NCBI GenBank assembly: GCA_019247515.1
Contig: JAFAOS010000113.1
Span: forward strand, 1-35,729
Direction: 5' to 3'
Length of the DNA stretch: 35,729 nt
Origin: Chloroflexota bacterium
GTDB taxonomy: Bacteria > Chloroflexota > UBA6077 > CF-72
Below are positions 1 to 8,695 of this stretch, one piece after another; position 1 is the stretch's first letter, and each line of letters opens with the position of its first letter. The translations under genes and the position numbers were made by a program. The notes under the pieces were generated by a model, which saw only the letters and a program-made list of their open reading frames with translations, was not told where the DNA came from and did no database searches.

Positions 1-708
1 CGCTCGCAGCTGATGCGACGAGCCGGTGGGCGTGTAGCCAACCACGGGTGGCAGCACCACGTGGGTCAGGTGATCGAACGCCAGACCGCCTCGGTCGAGT
101 TCGGCCAGTGAGCGGCCTTCGGTGGCGGCGTCCTCCAACCCCGGATGGTGGACAACTCGCAGGCCATGGTCGGGGGGGTACACGCCGAGGAGGCACAGCT
201 TCAGGTCGCTGGCCACCCGCGGGCTGTACACGCCGGTGACCACCGCCGGCCAGCGAGGGTTGAGCTCGATCAGCAGGTCGATGCCGCTGCCGCCAATCGA
301 CGTGGCTTCCACCACCTGCGCGCCATCACTGGCTGCCAGCCCTGCCGCCGCGAGTGCGCCCACCCCGAGCGGCACGCCGGGCACGACTTCCACCGCGCTA
401 CCGGCTGCCAACAGGCGCGACGTGACTGCTTCGCCGATGACGCCGTCGCCCGGCACGCCCAGCACCACCTCACCGCCCGCCGACAGCAGCCGTTCGACGA
501 TCGACGCGTTGACCTCGTCCAGCGACTCGGCGGACGCGTACACCCCGTCGAATGACTCCCAGGCCACCCCGTCCAGCAGTGCTTCGATGCCTGGAAACAG
601 CCGGGTCCGCAGGAACACGCGTGCGCCCGGCAGGCGGAGTCTCGAACGCGCGGCGGGTGTGATCCAATCTGGTGGACCCGGCCCAAGACCCACAACCGAG
701 ACTCGCAT
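1..708 (-). CDS. MazG/YabN-type protein, N-terminal tetrapyrrole-methylase-like domain (partial)
   Basis: An open frame of 236 codons starts at ATG 708 and runs without a stop off the left edge, so the C-terminus is missing. It begins MRVSVVGLGPGPPDW, the glycine-rich start of the SAM-dependent tetrapyrrole (corrin/porphyrin) methylase fold. Later come GGEVVLGVPGDGVIGEAV (about residues 78-95), VVPGVPLGVGAL, VYSPRVASDLKLCLLGVYP and FDHLTHVVLPP. This order is what is seen in the N-terminal domain of YabN-like proteins, where it is fused to a MazG nucleoside-triphosphate pyrophosphohydrolase that removes non-canonical NTPs. The MazG part would lie outside the window, so the fusion is inferred. 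The methylase activity of this domain in YabN-like proteins is unproven. A stand-alone tetrapyrrole methylase is the alternative. The gene is divergent from the glucarate dehydratase-like gene, with only 37 bp between starts. Confidence 0.8.
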   Translation of the reverse strand, partial: MRVSVVGLGPGPPDWITPAARSRLRLPGARVFLRTRLFPGIEALLDGVAWESFDGVYASAESLDEVNASIVERLLSAGGEVVLGVPGDGVIGEAVTSRLLAAGSAVEVVPGVPLGVGALAAAGLAASDGAQVVEATSIGGSGIDLLIELNPRWPAVVTGVYSPRVASDLKLCLLGVYPPDHGLRVVHHPGLEDAATEGRSLAELDRGGLAFDHLTHVVLPPVVGYTPTGSSHQLRA

Positions 709-733
709 AGCGCTATCTACTCTACGCGAGGGT

Positions 734-739
734 TATCCT
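734..739 (+). promoter_or_regulatory. Putative -10 box of the glucarate dehydratase gene (leaderless start)
   Basis: TATCCT fits a TANNNT -10 element and lies exactly 6 bp before the GTG start at 746. Transcription would then begin at or next to the start codon. No Shine-Dalgarno sequence is visible and no convincing -35 box is seen. The same spacing occurs before tlyA and before the membrane protein at 28838. This is inference from spacing only. Confidence 0.4.
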
Positions 740-745
740 CCCGGC

Positions 746-1948
746 GTGAGCACGTCTTTGCGCATCGACGAGATGCTCGTCACCCCCGTGGCCTGCCCCG
801 ATCCGCCGCTGCTGAACCATCACGGCATCCACGAGCCGTTCTTTCTGCGCGCGATCGTTCGGCTGCGCACCGCCGACGGCATCGAAGGCGTTGGCGAAGG
901 GCCTGGGGGTGGTCTCTACGTGCAGCAGTTGCGCGCCGCGGCCCAACACGTCGTGGGCGCCAGCGCCTACCACATCGAGGCGTTGCGCGTGCTCGTCGAC
1001 GATGCGCGTGTGTTCTCGACGATCGAAGTCGCGCTCCTCGATCTGATCGGCAAGGCGACCGGGCGACCCGTCTATGACCTGCTTGGCGGGCCGGCGCGCA
1101 GGCGCGTCCCGTTCTCGGCGTACCTGTTCTACAAGCAGGCCGGCGAAGATGAATGGGGCCAGGCCCTGACTCCTGAAGAGCTGGTCAAACAGGCCGAGCG
1201 CTTCGCTAACCGGTGCGGCATGACCGTCTTCAAGGTCAAGGGCGGCGTGCTCGAGCCGGACGCCGAGGTGGCCACGGTCAAGCTCATCCGCGAGCGCTTC
1301 GGCCCGCGCGCGGGACTGCGCATCGACCCGAACGCCGCGTGGTCCGTCGAGACGTCCATCCGCGTGGCGGAGAAGCTGCGCGACACCGACCTCGAGTACC
1401 TGGAAGACCCGACCGAGGGCATCGAAGGCATGTCCCAGGTCGCCGCGCACACGCCGATTCCGCTGAGCACCAACATGTGCGTGACCGCCTTCGAACACGT
1501 ACCCCAGGCGTTTCGCGCCCGCTCGATCCAGGTCGTGCTCGGCGACCACCACATGTGGGGCGGGCTGACCGCCTTCCGGCATCTCGGCGTGACGTGCAAG
1601 ACACTCGGCTGGGGGCTGTCCCAACACTCGAACAGCCACCTGGGCATCAGCTTCGCGGCGATGATCCACGCCGGCGCCGCGATTCCCAATCTGATCTACG
1701 CCTCGGATACGCACTATCCCTGGAACGCGGCGTCCGACGTGGTGCGTGAGACCGACCTGTTCCACTTCCGTGACGGGCGCATCGACCTGTGGGATTCGCC
1801 AGGGCTGGGCGTCACGATCGACGAGGATCGCCTGGCACTTGCGGCCGATGCCTACGAGCAGCGCAAGGCGAAGTCGCTGGCTCGCGACGACGTGAGCGCG
1901 ATGCGCGAACGCAACCCCGACTGGCTGCCGCACATGCCCAAGTGGTGA
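746..1948 (+). CDS. gudD: Glucarate dehydratase-like enolase-superfamily enzyme
   Basis: This 400-residue protein resembles D-glucarate dehydratase, which abstracts a proton alpha to a carboxylate and eliminates water to give 5-keto-4-deoxyglucarate. Visible active-site elements in order are FKVKGG (K163 and K165), metal ligands D194 (RIDPNAAWS), E220 (LEDP) and N243 (STNM), then D267 (LGDHHMW) and H294 (SQHSNSHLG). These match the Lys-x-Lys, Asp/Glu/Asn and His-Asp layout of the glucarate dehydratase branch. The N-terminal PDPPLLNHHGIHEP stretch is also typical of that branch. The start is GTG 746. The frame is open far upstream, but that part overlaps the divergent gene and has no enolase homology. 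No other sugar-acid catabolic gene is adjacent, so the exact substrate (glucarate, galactarate or another aldarate) is uncertain. Its stop overlaps the rnc start. Confidence 0.85.
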   Translation: MSTSLRIDEMLVTPVACPDPPLLNHHGIHEPFFLRAIVRLRTADGIEGVGEGPGGGLYVQQLRAAAQHVVGASAYHIEALRVLVDDARVFSTIEVALLDLIGKATGRPVYDLLGGPARRRVPFSAYLFYKQAGEDEWGQALTPEELVKQAERFANRCGMTVFKVKGGVLEPDAEVATVKLIRERFGPRAGLRIDPNAAWSVETSIRVAEKLRDTDLEYLEDPTEGIEGMSQVAAHTPIPLSTNMCVTAFEHVPQAFRARSIQVVLGDHHMWGGLTAFRHLGVTCKTLGWGLSQHSNSHLGISFAAMIHAGAAIPNLIYASDTHYPWNAASDVVRETDLFHFRDGRIDLWDSPGLGVTIDEDRLALAADAYEQRKAKSLARDDVSAMRERNPDWLPHMPKW

Positions 1949-2721
1949 CCGTTCACGACCTGTTCTCCACGCTCGGCTATCTGTTTCACGATAGCTCCCT
2001 GATGGCGTCTGCCCTGGTCCACACGTCGTATGTGAACGAGCGGCCTGGTCGTGGCCTGGAGTCCAACGAGCGCCTGGAGTTTCTCGGCGACGCCGTGCTC
2101 GGCGTGATCGTGGCCCATCGACTCTACGAGCTGCGCCCGGACTCCCCCGAGGGCGAGTTGACCGTCATGCGCGCGTGGCTCGTGCGCCAGTCGACGCTGG
2201 CCCGCTGGGCGCGGCAACTGGACCTCGGCCCGCACCTGATGCTGGGTCGCGGCGAGGCGCGCGGCGGCGGGCGCGATCGGCCGGCGCTGCTGTCACGCGG
2301 CTTCGAGGCGGTGATCGGCGCGGTCTTCCTCGACGGTGGCCTGGACGCCGCTCAAACGGTGCTGCTGCCGCTCATCGACAGCGAGATCCAGGCCGGCTTC
2401 AGCCCCCAGCGGGTCGTCGACGCCAAGTCCAGGTTGCAGCAAGTGACGCAGGCGCGTTTCGAATCCACGCCCGTGTACAACCTGGTGGAGCATTCGGGAC
2501 CGGGGCACGCGCCGGTGTTCGTGGTGGAGGTCCGCGCTGGGCCGGAGATCTGCGCGCGCGGCAGCGGCCACTCGAAACGAGCGGCGCAAACGGCCGCCGC
2601 CCACGCGGCGCTGCAACTGCTGGACGTCAGAGATAACTACGAACAGCCCACCGACGACCTGGCCGGCGCGGCCGACGACGATCCCGAGGATCTGAACGAA
2701 GAGGTTGCCCCGCTGGGGTAA
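1945..2721 (+). CDS. rnc: Ribonuclease III
   Basis: This endonuclease cleaves double-stranded RNA, typically in rRNA processing and mRNA decay. It has 258 residues. The RNase III signature NERLEFLGDAVLG supplies E45 and D49. A second catalytic segment LLSRGFEAVIGAVFLDGG (residues 114-131) supplies E121. A C-terminal double-stranded RNA-binding domain runs from DAKSRLQQVTQ to GSGHSKRAAQTAAAHAALQLL. The start is GTG 1945, giving a GTGA overlap with gudD; the open frame to its left lies inside gudD and carries no family homology. In the second catalytic motif the usual Asp of the LADxxEA pattern is Arg118. That residue normally helps bind Mg2+ but is considered less critical than the D45 and E117 equivalents of the E. 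coli enzyme, which are kept here. An acidic tail rich in Asp and Glu follows the RNA-binding domain. smc starts 13 bp downstream, the common rnc-smc order. Confidence 0.93.
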   Translation: MTVHDLFSTLGYLFHDSSLMASALVHTSYVNERPGRGLESNERLEFLGDAVLGVIVAHRLYELRPDSPEGELTVMRAWLVRQSTLARWARQLDLGPHLMLGRGEARGGGRDRPALLSRGFEAVIGAVFLDGGLDAAQTVLLPLIDSEIQAGFSPQRVVDAKSRLQQVTQARFESTPVYNLVEHSGPGHAPVFVVEVRAGPEICARGSGHSKRAAQTAAAHAALQLLDVRDNYEQPTDDLAGAADDDPEDLNEEVAPLG

Positions 2722-2734
2722 GGTTTTCGGAACC

Positions 2735-5700
2735 TTGTATCTGCGCCGCCTCGACCTCGTCGGCTTCAAATCGTTTGCGACGCGCATCAGCACCGAGTTC
2801 CAGCCCGGGATCGTCGTCATCGTCGGCCCAAACGGGAGCGGCAAGTCGAACATTTCGGACGCGGTGCTGTGGGTGCTCGGCGAACAGTCCGCCAAGGCGA
2901 TCCGCGCTCGCAAGTCCGAAGAAGTCATTTTTGCCGGCTCGGCCAGTCGACAGCCCCTCGGCATGGCCGAGGTGTCGCTGATCCTCGATAACGCCGACTC
3001 CAGCCTGCCCATCGAGTACGACGAGGTGCGGGTTACACGCCGCCTGTACCGCTCCGGTGAGAGCGAGTATCTGCTCAATGGCTCGAGAGTCCGCCTGAGA
3101 GACATCACCCAGCTGCTGCTGCACGCTGGACTCAGCCCCGACAGCTATGCCGTCGTCGGCCAGGGTTCGATCGACGAGCTGATCCTGCAGCGGCCCGACG
3201 AACGCCGCGTCGTCTTCGAAAATGTCGCGGACATCCGTCGCCATCAGCTGCGACTGACCGAAACGCGTTCGAAGCTGGCGTCGACCCAGGCCAACCTGGT
3301 CCGCGTCCAGGACATCCTGGCCGAGCTCACGCCGCACGTGCGGCGGCTGAAGACGCAGGCGGAGCGGTCCGAACGCGCCGAGCACTTTCGTGCCGAGCTG
3401 CACAATCTGTTGCTGCGGACGTTCCGCTGGCGGTTGGCCAGGGCGCGCGCGGATCAGCGCCAGGCCGAGGCCGACTCCCTGGAAGCGACGTCCCAGGCGC
3501 AGCAAGCCGAAGCCGAGAGCCTGGCCGGCGAGCAGGCGCTGCACGCCGTCGACGAGCGGCTCGCCGGCCTCGAAGATCGCTTTTCCGAGCTCCGCCCGCG
3601 GGCTGAGGCGTTCCGCGAGCAGCTGCGCGTCGCCGAGCGCAGTCTGGCGGTGGTGCGCGAGCGCCTGGCGGCCATGGGCGAACAGCGCTCTACGGCGGAG
3701 GCGGACGCCGTGCGCTTGGAGGGCACGCTCGAGCGCCTGGCGGCCGACGAGCAAGAGGCGTCGCCTGGCAGGCCGCCAGAGGCCCCCACGTCGGTTCCGG
3801 AAGAGGAGCGCGCGGCGGAGCTCCAATCCCGGCTGGCCAGCGAAGCGGCCGCGCTCGACGCGGCCCAGGCCGAGCGCGCCGTGCACCAGTCACAGATCGA
3901 ACGCGTCGATGCCGCGATTCGCGATGCCGAGACGCGCCTGGCGCGGACCACTGAGCACGTACACGCCCTCGAGTCCAATCTGGCCGTCGACCGGGCGCGG
4001 CAGACCGATCGCACGACGCGACTGGCCAGCCTGCAGCAGCAAGTGGCCACGCTGGCCCACGAGGAGCGCGACCAGGATCTCAGCCGCGAGCACACGCGGG
4101 CCCGGCTCCACGCCGCGACGGATGCAAGCGGCGCGGCGGCGGCACAGCTCGAGTCGGCACGGGAGAGGTTGCGGTTGGCCAGCCAGCAAGCCGATCGACT
4201 CCACGGCGCGTTGCAGGCCCTTGGAGCAGCGGACCTCGAACGGCCCGATGACAGCGACCTGCCTGCCGACTGGCAGACCGCGCTCGCGGGCTTGCCCGTC
4301 GTGGGGCTCGCCGGCGAGCTGGCGGCTCGCATCCGTCCCATCGACCTGCTGTTGGCCGTCTACGTGCGCCGCATTGTCGTGCTCGCCGACGACGCCGCCG
4401 CTCGGGAGGCGCACCACCGACTCACCACACGGCTGCCGCCCGATGCGCCGGCCTGGGCCGTGCTGTCCCTGGATGGCCTGCTGCTCGCGGGCGAGGGACC
4501 TCGGCCGATGGAGCTCGTCGCGGACCAGGGGCAGTCGATTCTCGCCGACTGGTCGCGGCAGGTGCGCGAGCTCGAAGCCGAGCTGGAGGCGTCGGAGACT
4601 CAGCGGCGCGCTGCGCTGGCCGACGTGCAGGCAGCCCGCGATGCCCTGGACGACGCCGAGGCCAACGAGCGCGGCGCCCGGCTGGCGCTGGGCGAGATCG
4701 AAGCTCGGCTCGGTGAGCTGCGACGCGTCGCATCCAGCGCCGCGGCCGAAGCACAGGAGCTGCAGGGCGAACACGAGCGCGGTACCCGCACCACCGAGCA
4801 GCGCGGACAAGAGCGCGAACGGGCCGAGGACCGCGCGCGGGCCATCGAGCAAGAGCTGGCCGGCGGGCGGGCGCAACGCGATGCGTTCGGCGAAGCGCTG
4901 CGTCAGGCCGACGAGCAGGTGGCGGCAATCGCCGAGCGCGCTGGGGTGCTGCGCGCCGAGCTCGCGGCTCTCGAAGCCGCCGCCGGTCATCGCGAAGTCG
5001 AGCGCGCCGCGCGTGAGGCGCTGCACACGCGCATCCAGGGCGAGATCGCCTCGACGCACGCTCTGCGCGAGGCTGCGACGATCCGCCTGCAGCAGCTGGA
5101 AGCGCAGCGGACCGAGCTGCAGGCGCGGGAATCCGAGCTTGCCGAAGACATGCAGGCGCTGCAGCGCGAGCTGGAACCGGCCGAGGTCGAGCTGCAATCC
5201 GCCGAGCAGCGACGCGCCGAGCTGCTGGCCGAGCGACAGTCGGTCGAGCAGCGGGTCGCCGTCTTGCGCGCCGGCGAACGGGCCGCCCACGAGCGCCGCG
5301 AAGCGCGGCACGTCATTGCCCAGCGCGCGCTCGACGACCTCGAGCGGCTGAAGACCGAGATCGACGAAACCGCCGAGCTGGAGTCGGAGCTTTCGGGCGA
5401 CACGGTCTGGGCCGAGCAGCTTCGACTCGACCTCGACAACGTGGACGTCGAGCCGCGCGAGGCCCTGGACATCGATGCCGCTCGGCGGCGCATCGCCACG
5501 CTGCAGCGCGAGCTGCGCGCCGTGGGTGGCGTGGCGGAATCCGTGGTCGCCGAGTACCGCGAGCTCAGTGAACGGCACGCCTTTCTGGAGCACCAGTCGG
5601 CCGATCTGCGCGCGGCGATGACGGAGCTCGAGGAGGCGGCCGTCGAGCTCGAGGGCCACATGCGCGAGCGTTTCTCCGAGGCGTTCAGCGCGATTCAGGC

Positions 5701-6172
5701 GGCCTTCCAGGAGTGCTTCGCGCAGTTGTTCGGCGGTGGTGAAGCCCGTCTGGTGCTGACGGAGCCAGACGACCTGCTGCGCACGGGCATTGACATCGTG
5801 GCGCGTCCGCCTGGCAAGAAGCTGCAGGGCTTGCTCTCGCTGAGCGGCGGCGAACGGGCGCTGACCGTCGTGTCGCTGTTGTTTGGCCTGCTGAAGATCA
5901 ATCCGACGCCGTTCTGCGTCCTCGACGAGGTGGACGCCGCGCTCGACGAAGCCAACGTTCAGCGCTTCGCGAATCTGCTGCTCGAGCTTTCTCGACAGAT
6001 ACAATTCATCGTCGTCACCCACAACCGGGCGACAATGGACAAGGCGGACGCCATGTACGGCGTCAGCATGGACGCCGCGGGCGTCTCGCACGTCTTTTCA
6101 GTCCGCCCTGGCGCGGTCGCAAGCTCTGCCGATCACGCGACTGAAGGTGCCCTGAGCGAGTCAATCTCATGA
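2735..6172 (+). CDS. smc: Chromosome segregation protein SMC
   Basis: This is the ATPase core of the bacterial SMC-ScpAB condensin complex. From TTG 2735 the protein begins (M)YLRRLDLVGFKSFA, the usual SMC N-terminus, which is why this start is preferred over in-frame TTG 2705. It is 1145 residues long. Walker A GPNGSGKSN lies at residues 31-39. Two very long Ala/Glu/Arg-rich coiled coils follow, separated by a hinge region around residues 519-610. The C-terminal head carries the signature LSGGE (about 1036-1040) and Walker B FCVLDEVDAALDEAN (about 1060-1074), then the D-loop and VTHN switch. The hinge looks short, and the conserved glycine motif of the hinge dimer interface (GX6GX3GG) was not found. 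A GGGTAAGG stretch about 11 bp upstream could serve as ribosome-binding site. ftsY follows after a 61-bp gap holding palindromic repeats. Confidence 0.95.
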   Translation: MYLRRLDLVGFKSFATRISTEFQPGIVVIVGPNGSGKSNISDAVLWVLGEQSAKAIRARKSEEVIFAGSASRQPLGMAEVSLILDNADSSLPIEYDEVRVTRRLYRSGESEYLLNGSRVRLRDITQLLLHAGLSPDSYAVVGQGSIDELILQRPDERRVVFENVADIRRHQLRLTETRSKLASTQANLVRVQDILAELTPHVRRLKTQAERSERAEHFRAELHNLLLRTFRWRLARARADQRQAEADSLEATSQAQQAEAESLAGEQALHAVDERLAGLEDRFSELRPRAEAFREQLRVAERSLAVVRERLAAMGEQRSTAEADAVRLEGTLERLAADEQEASPGRPPEAPTSVPEEERAAELQSRLASEAAALDAAQAERAVHQSQIERVDAAIRDAETRLARTTEHVHALESNLAVDRARQTDRTTRLASLQQQVATLAHEERDQDLSREHTRARLHAATDASGAAAAQLESARERLRLASQQADRLHGALQALGAADLERPDDSDLPADWQTALAGLPVVGLAGELAARIRPIDLLLAVYVRRIVVLADDAAAREAHHRLTTRLPPDAPAWAVLSLDGLLLAGEGPRPMELVADQGQSILADWSRQVRELEAELEASETQRRAALADVQAARDALDDAEANERGARLALGEIEARLGELRRVASSAAAEAQELQGEHERGTRTTEQRGQERERAEDRARAIEQELAGGRAQRDAFGEALRQADEQVAAIAERAGVLRAELAALEAAAGHREVERAAREALHTRIQGEIASTHALREAATIRLQQLEAQRTELQARESELAEDMQALQRELEPAEVELQSAEQRRAELLAERQSVEQRVAVLRAGERAAHERREARHVIAQRALDDLERLKTEIDETAELESELSGDTVWAEQLRLDLDNVDVEPREALDIDAARRRIATLQRELRAVGGVAESVVAEYRELSERHAFLEHQSADLRAAMTELEEAAVELEGHMRERFSEAFSAIQAAFQECFAQLFGGGEARLVLTEPDDLLRTGIDIVARPPGKKLQGLLSLSGGERALTVVSLLFGLLKINPTPFCVLDEVDAALDEANVQRFANLLLELSRQIQFIVVTHNRATMDKADAMYGVSMDAAGVSHVFSVRPGAVASSADHATEGALSESIS

Positions 6173-6186
6173 ACCAATCCACTGGG

Positions 6187-6229
6187 TCCCCATTGGGGAA
6201 TGCCACCCTTGTCGGGTCCCCTCTGGGGA
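6187..6229 (+). repeat. Two palindromic repeats in the smc-ftsY gap
   Basis: Two copies of a TCCCC-N3-GGGGA hairpin lie at 6187-6199 (loop ATT) and 6217-6229 (loop TCT), 30 bp apart. Each is preceded by GGG. The second copy, GGGTCCCCTCTGGGGAA (6214-6230), recurs as an exact inverted match at 9832-9848 before tlyA. The last GGGGA ends 4 bp before the ftsY ATG and is the only Shine-Dalgarno-like sequence there. Confidence 0.7.
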
Positions 6230-6233
6230 AACA

Positions 6234-7163
6234 ATGATCCTCAGCCGGTTCTTCAAGCTCGACAAGTCCGTCGAGAAGTCGCGCGAGGGCATCTTCGCCC
6301 GCATCGCCTCCGTCTTCGAGCAGCCGCGGCCAATTGACGACGAGCTCTGGGACGAGCTGGAAGAGCTGCTCCTGGAGGCCGACGTCGGCGTCCACACCAC
6401 CGACCAGCTCATGGAGATCATGCGCAACGAGGTCGAGCTCGGCAACGCCAGCAATTCGAAGGACCTCTACCGCGTGCTTCAGGACGAGCTGGTGCTGAGC
6501 CTGCAGGAGGTCGCCCCGAAGGACCCGGGCGACCTGCTGGCCCCCGATGGCCAGCTCGGGGTGGTGCTCATCGTCGGCGTCAACGGCGTCGGTAAGACCA
6601 CCAGCATTGCGAAGCTCTCGGACTACTGGAAGCGGCAGGGCCGCAACGTGATGCTCGCCGCCGGCGATACCTTCCGCGCCGCGGCGATCGACCAGCTGAA
6701 GCTGTGGGGCGACCGCGTCGGCGTGCCGGTGGTGGCCCAGAACCCCGGCTCAGACCCCGGCTCGGTGGTCTTCGACGCGATCTCGGCAGCCCGCGCGCGC
6801 GGGAGCGACCTGCTGATCGTCGATACCGCTGGCCGGCTGCATACCAAGGTCAACCTGATGGAGGAGCTGCGCAAGATCCGTCGGGTGCTGGACCGCCAGA
6901 ACGTGGCGCACGTGCGCACGCTACTGGTGCTGGACGCCTCGACTGGCCAGAACGCGATCGTCCAGGGCCGCGCCTTCAAAGAGGCGACCGGCCTGGACGG
7001 CCTGATCCTGGCCAAGCTGGACGGCACCGCCAAGGGCGGCGTGGTCTTCGCCATCGTCGACGAGCTCGAGATCCCGGTCCTGTTTGTCGGCACCGGAGAA
7101 AAGGCCGCCGACCTGAGCGAGTTCGACGCCGAGGCCTTCGTGCGGGCGCTGTTCAAAGCGTAA
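6234..7163 (+). CDS. ftsY: Signal recognition particle receptor FtsY
   Basis: FtsY is the membrane-associated SRP-receptor GTPase that docks with Ffh to deliver nascent membrane proteins. It has 309 residues: an N-terminal four-helix N domain ([20 protein letters not shown], about 39-58) and the NG GTPase domain. G1 is [10 protein letters not shown], followed by [14 protein letters not shown] (the insertion-box start), DTAGR (G3), [10 protein letters not shown] (G4 region) and [10 protein letters not shown]. The long acidic A domain seen in proteobacterial FtsY is absent, leaving only a short N-terminal extension, as in many Gram-positive-type proteins. ATG 6234 is chosen because of the upstream GGGGA, which belongs to a palindromic repeat. 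ffh starts 13 bp after the stop, so the two interacting GTPases are probably co-transcribed. The small regulator ylxM, often found between them in Firmicutes, is absent. Confidence 0.96.
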   Translation: MILSRFFKLDKSVEKSREGIFARIASVFEQPRPIDDELWDELEELLLEADVGVHTTDQLMEIMRNEVELGNASNSKDLYRVLQDELVLSLQEVAPKDPGDLLAPDGQLGVVLIVGVNGVGKTTSIAKLSDYWKRQGRNVMLAAGDTFRAAAIDQLKLWGDRVGVPVVAQNPGSDPGSVVFDAISAARARGSDLLIVDTAGRLHTKVNLMEELRKIRRVLDRQNVAHVRTLLVLDASTGQNAIVQGRAFKEATGLDGLILAKLDGTAKGGVVFAIVDELEIPVLFVGTGEKAADLSEFDAEAFVRALFKA

Positions 7164-7176
7164 GCTGTCACTTCCC

Positions 7177-8673
7177 ATGTTCGAATCCCTGTCCGAAAAA
7201 CTCCAGGCCGTTTTCGACAAGCTCGGTCGCAAGGGACGCCTCAGCGAGGAAGACGTCGACCTCGCCCTTCGCGAAGTCCGCGTCGCCCTGCTCGAAGCCG
7301 ACGTGTCGCTCAAGGTCGTCCGCCAGTTCGTCGCGGGCGTCAAGGAAAAGGCCGTCGGACAGGACGTCGTCCACAGCCTGACCCCCGCCCAGACGGTCAT
7401 CAAGATCGTCCACGACCAGCTTGTCGAGCTGCTGGGCACCGAGCCGCCCAGTCTGGCCGTCGCCTCGAAGCCGCCGACCGTCATTATGCTGGTCGGCTTG
7501 CAGGGCTCGGGCAAGACCACCCACGCCGGTAAGCTCGCCGTCCACGTCCGCAAAATGGGCCACAAGCCGCTCATGGTCGCCGCTGACCCGTATCGGCCCG
7601 CGGCCGTCACGCAGCTGCAGACGCTCGGCAAGCAGATCGACGTCCCGGTCTTCCACGAGCCGTCGAAAAAGCCGCCCGAGCTCGCTCAGGCCGCCGTCAA
7701 GTACGCGGACCAGAACGGCCTGACGTTCGTCATCATCGACACGGCGGGTCGGTTGCAGATCGACGACGAGCTGATGCGTGAGCTGGAGTCGATCACCAGC
7801 AAGGTCAGTCCCGACGAGACGCTGCTGGTCGCCGACGCCATGACCGGCCAGGAAGCCGTCCGTGTCGCCGAGGGTTTTCTCCAGCACGTCGCCATCACGG
7901 GCGTGATCCTGACCAAGATGGACGGGGACGCGCGCGGCGGCGCGGCGCTGTCGTTACGCGAAGTGACCGGGGTGCCGATCAAGTTCGTCGGTACTGGCGA
8001 GAAGCTCGACGCCCTCGAGCAGTTCCATCCGGACCGGGTCGCCCAGCGCATCCTGGGCATGGGCGACGTGCTGAGCCTGATCGAGCGTGCCCAGGAGCAC
8101 GTGGACCAGGAGCAGGCAGCCAAGATGCAGTCGAAGGTCGTCAAAGGCGAGTTCGATTTGCAGGACTTCCTCGAGCAGATGTCGCAGCTGCGCAAGATGG
8201 CGGGCGGCGGCGGGCTGACCGGGCTGGTGGAGATGCTGCCCGGTGTCGGCCGCGCGCTGAAAGAAGCTCGGCAGGCGGGCCAGGCGGTCGACGAAGCGCA
8301 GTTCAAGCGGATCGAGGCCATCATTCAGTCGATGACGCTGGAAGAGCGGCAGCGGCCGGACATCATCGGTGGCTCCCGCAAGCGACGGATTGCCAGCGGC
8401 TCGGGCACATCCGCCGCCGAGATCAATCAGCTGCTGGCGCAGTTCCGCCAGATGCAAGGCATGATGAAGCAGCTGTCGCGCGGTGGCATGCCGGCCATGC
8501 CCCGCGGTATGCCCGGCCTCGGCGGCCTGGGCGCCGGCAGCATGCCGAGCCTGCCGGCGATGCCCGGCATGCCCGGCGACGGCGTTCCCGCGGTCCCCTC
8601 CGCGCCACTGGCTGCACCGCTCGCCAATAGCCGGCAACATCACAAGGCGCGCAAGAAAAAGAAGCGTCGCTGA
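7177..8673 (+). CDS. ffh: Signal recognition particle protein Ffh
   Basis: Ffh is the SRP GTPase that binds 4.5S/SRP RNA and signal sequences. In 498 residues it shows an N domain, the G domain ([44 protein letters not shown] and [13 protein letters not shown]) and a C-terminal M domain. The M domain contains the RNA-binding motif [20 protein letters not shown] and a methionine-rich stretch. After that motif comes a long Met/Gly/Pro tail, roughly residues 428-475, with repeated GMP units. The protein ends in a Lys/Arg cluster (ARKKKKRR). The tail is longer than in E. coli Ffh, and its basic end could add RNA or membrane contacts (inference). The start is ATG 7177. No SRP RNA gene was recognised in the window. 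Confidence 0.96.
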   Translation: MFESLSEKLQAVFDKLGRKGRLSEEDVDLALREVRVALLEADVSLKVVRQFVAGVKEKAVGQDVVHSLTPAQTVIKIVHDQLVELLGTEPPSLAVASKPPTVIMLVGLQGSGKTTHAGKLAVHVRKMGHKPLMVAADPYRPAAVTQLQTLGKQIDVPVFHEPSKKPPELAQAAVKYADQNGLTFVIIDTAGRLQIDDELMRELESITSKVSPDETLLVADAMTGQEAVRVAEGFLQHVAITGVILTKMDGDARGGAALSLREVTGVPIKFVGTGEKLDALEQFHPDRVAQRILGMGDVLSLIERAQEHVDQEQAAKMQSKVVKGEFDLQDFLEQMSQLRKMAGGGGLTGLVEMLPGVGRALKEARQAGQAVDEAQFKRIEAIIQSMTLEERQRPDIIGGSRKRRIASGSGTSAAEINQLLAQFRQMQGMMKQLSRGGMPAMPRGMPGLGGLGAGSMPSLPAMPGMPGDGVPAVPSAPLAAPLANSRQHHKARKKKKRR

Positions 8674-8695
8674 GCCCCTCGGGGGACATCGGGGC

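Noticed and set aside
122..745. Upstream extension of the glucarate dehydratase frame
   Set aside because: It is Ser/Pro/Ala-rich without homology and antisense to the MazG/YabN-like gene, whose minus-strand translation matches a known domain.
722..1933. Long minus-strand frame opposite the glucarate dehydratase gene
   Set aside because: Composition artefact of GC-rich codon use; no recognisable domain, and the plus strand has full enolase-superfamily motifs.
1789..1944. N-terminal extension of RNase III
   Set aside because: Arg/Gly-rich shadow of the gudD end; the family start fits GTG 1945.
3890..6091. 733-codon minus-strand frame opposite smc
   Set aside because: Shadow of the SMC coiled-coil codons; Gln/Arg/Leu-rich with no domain.
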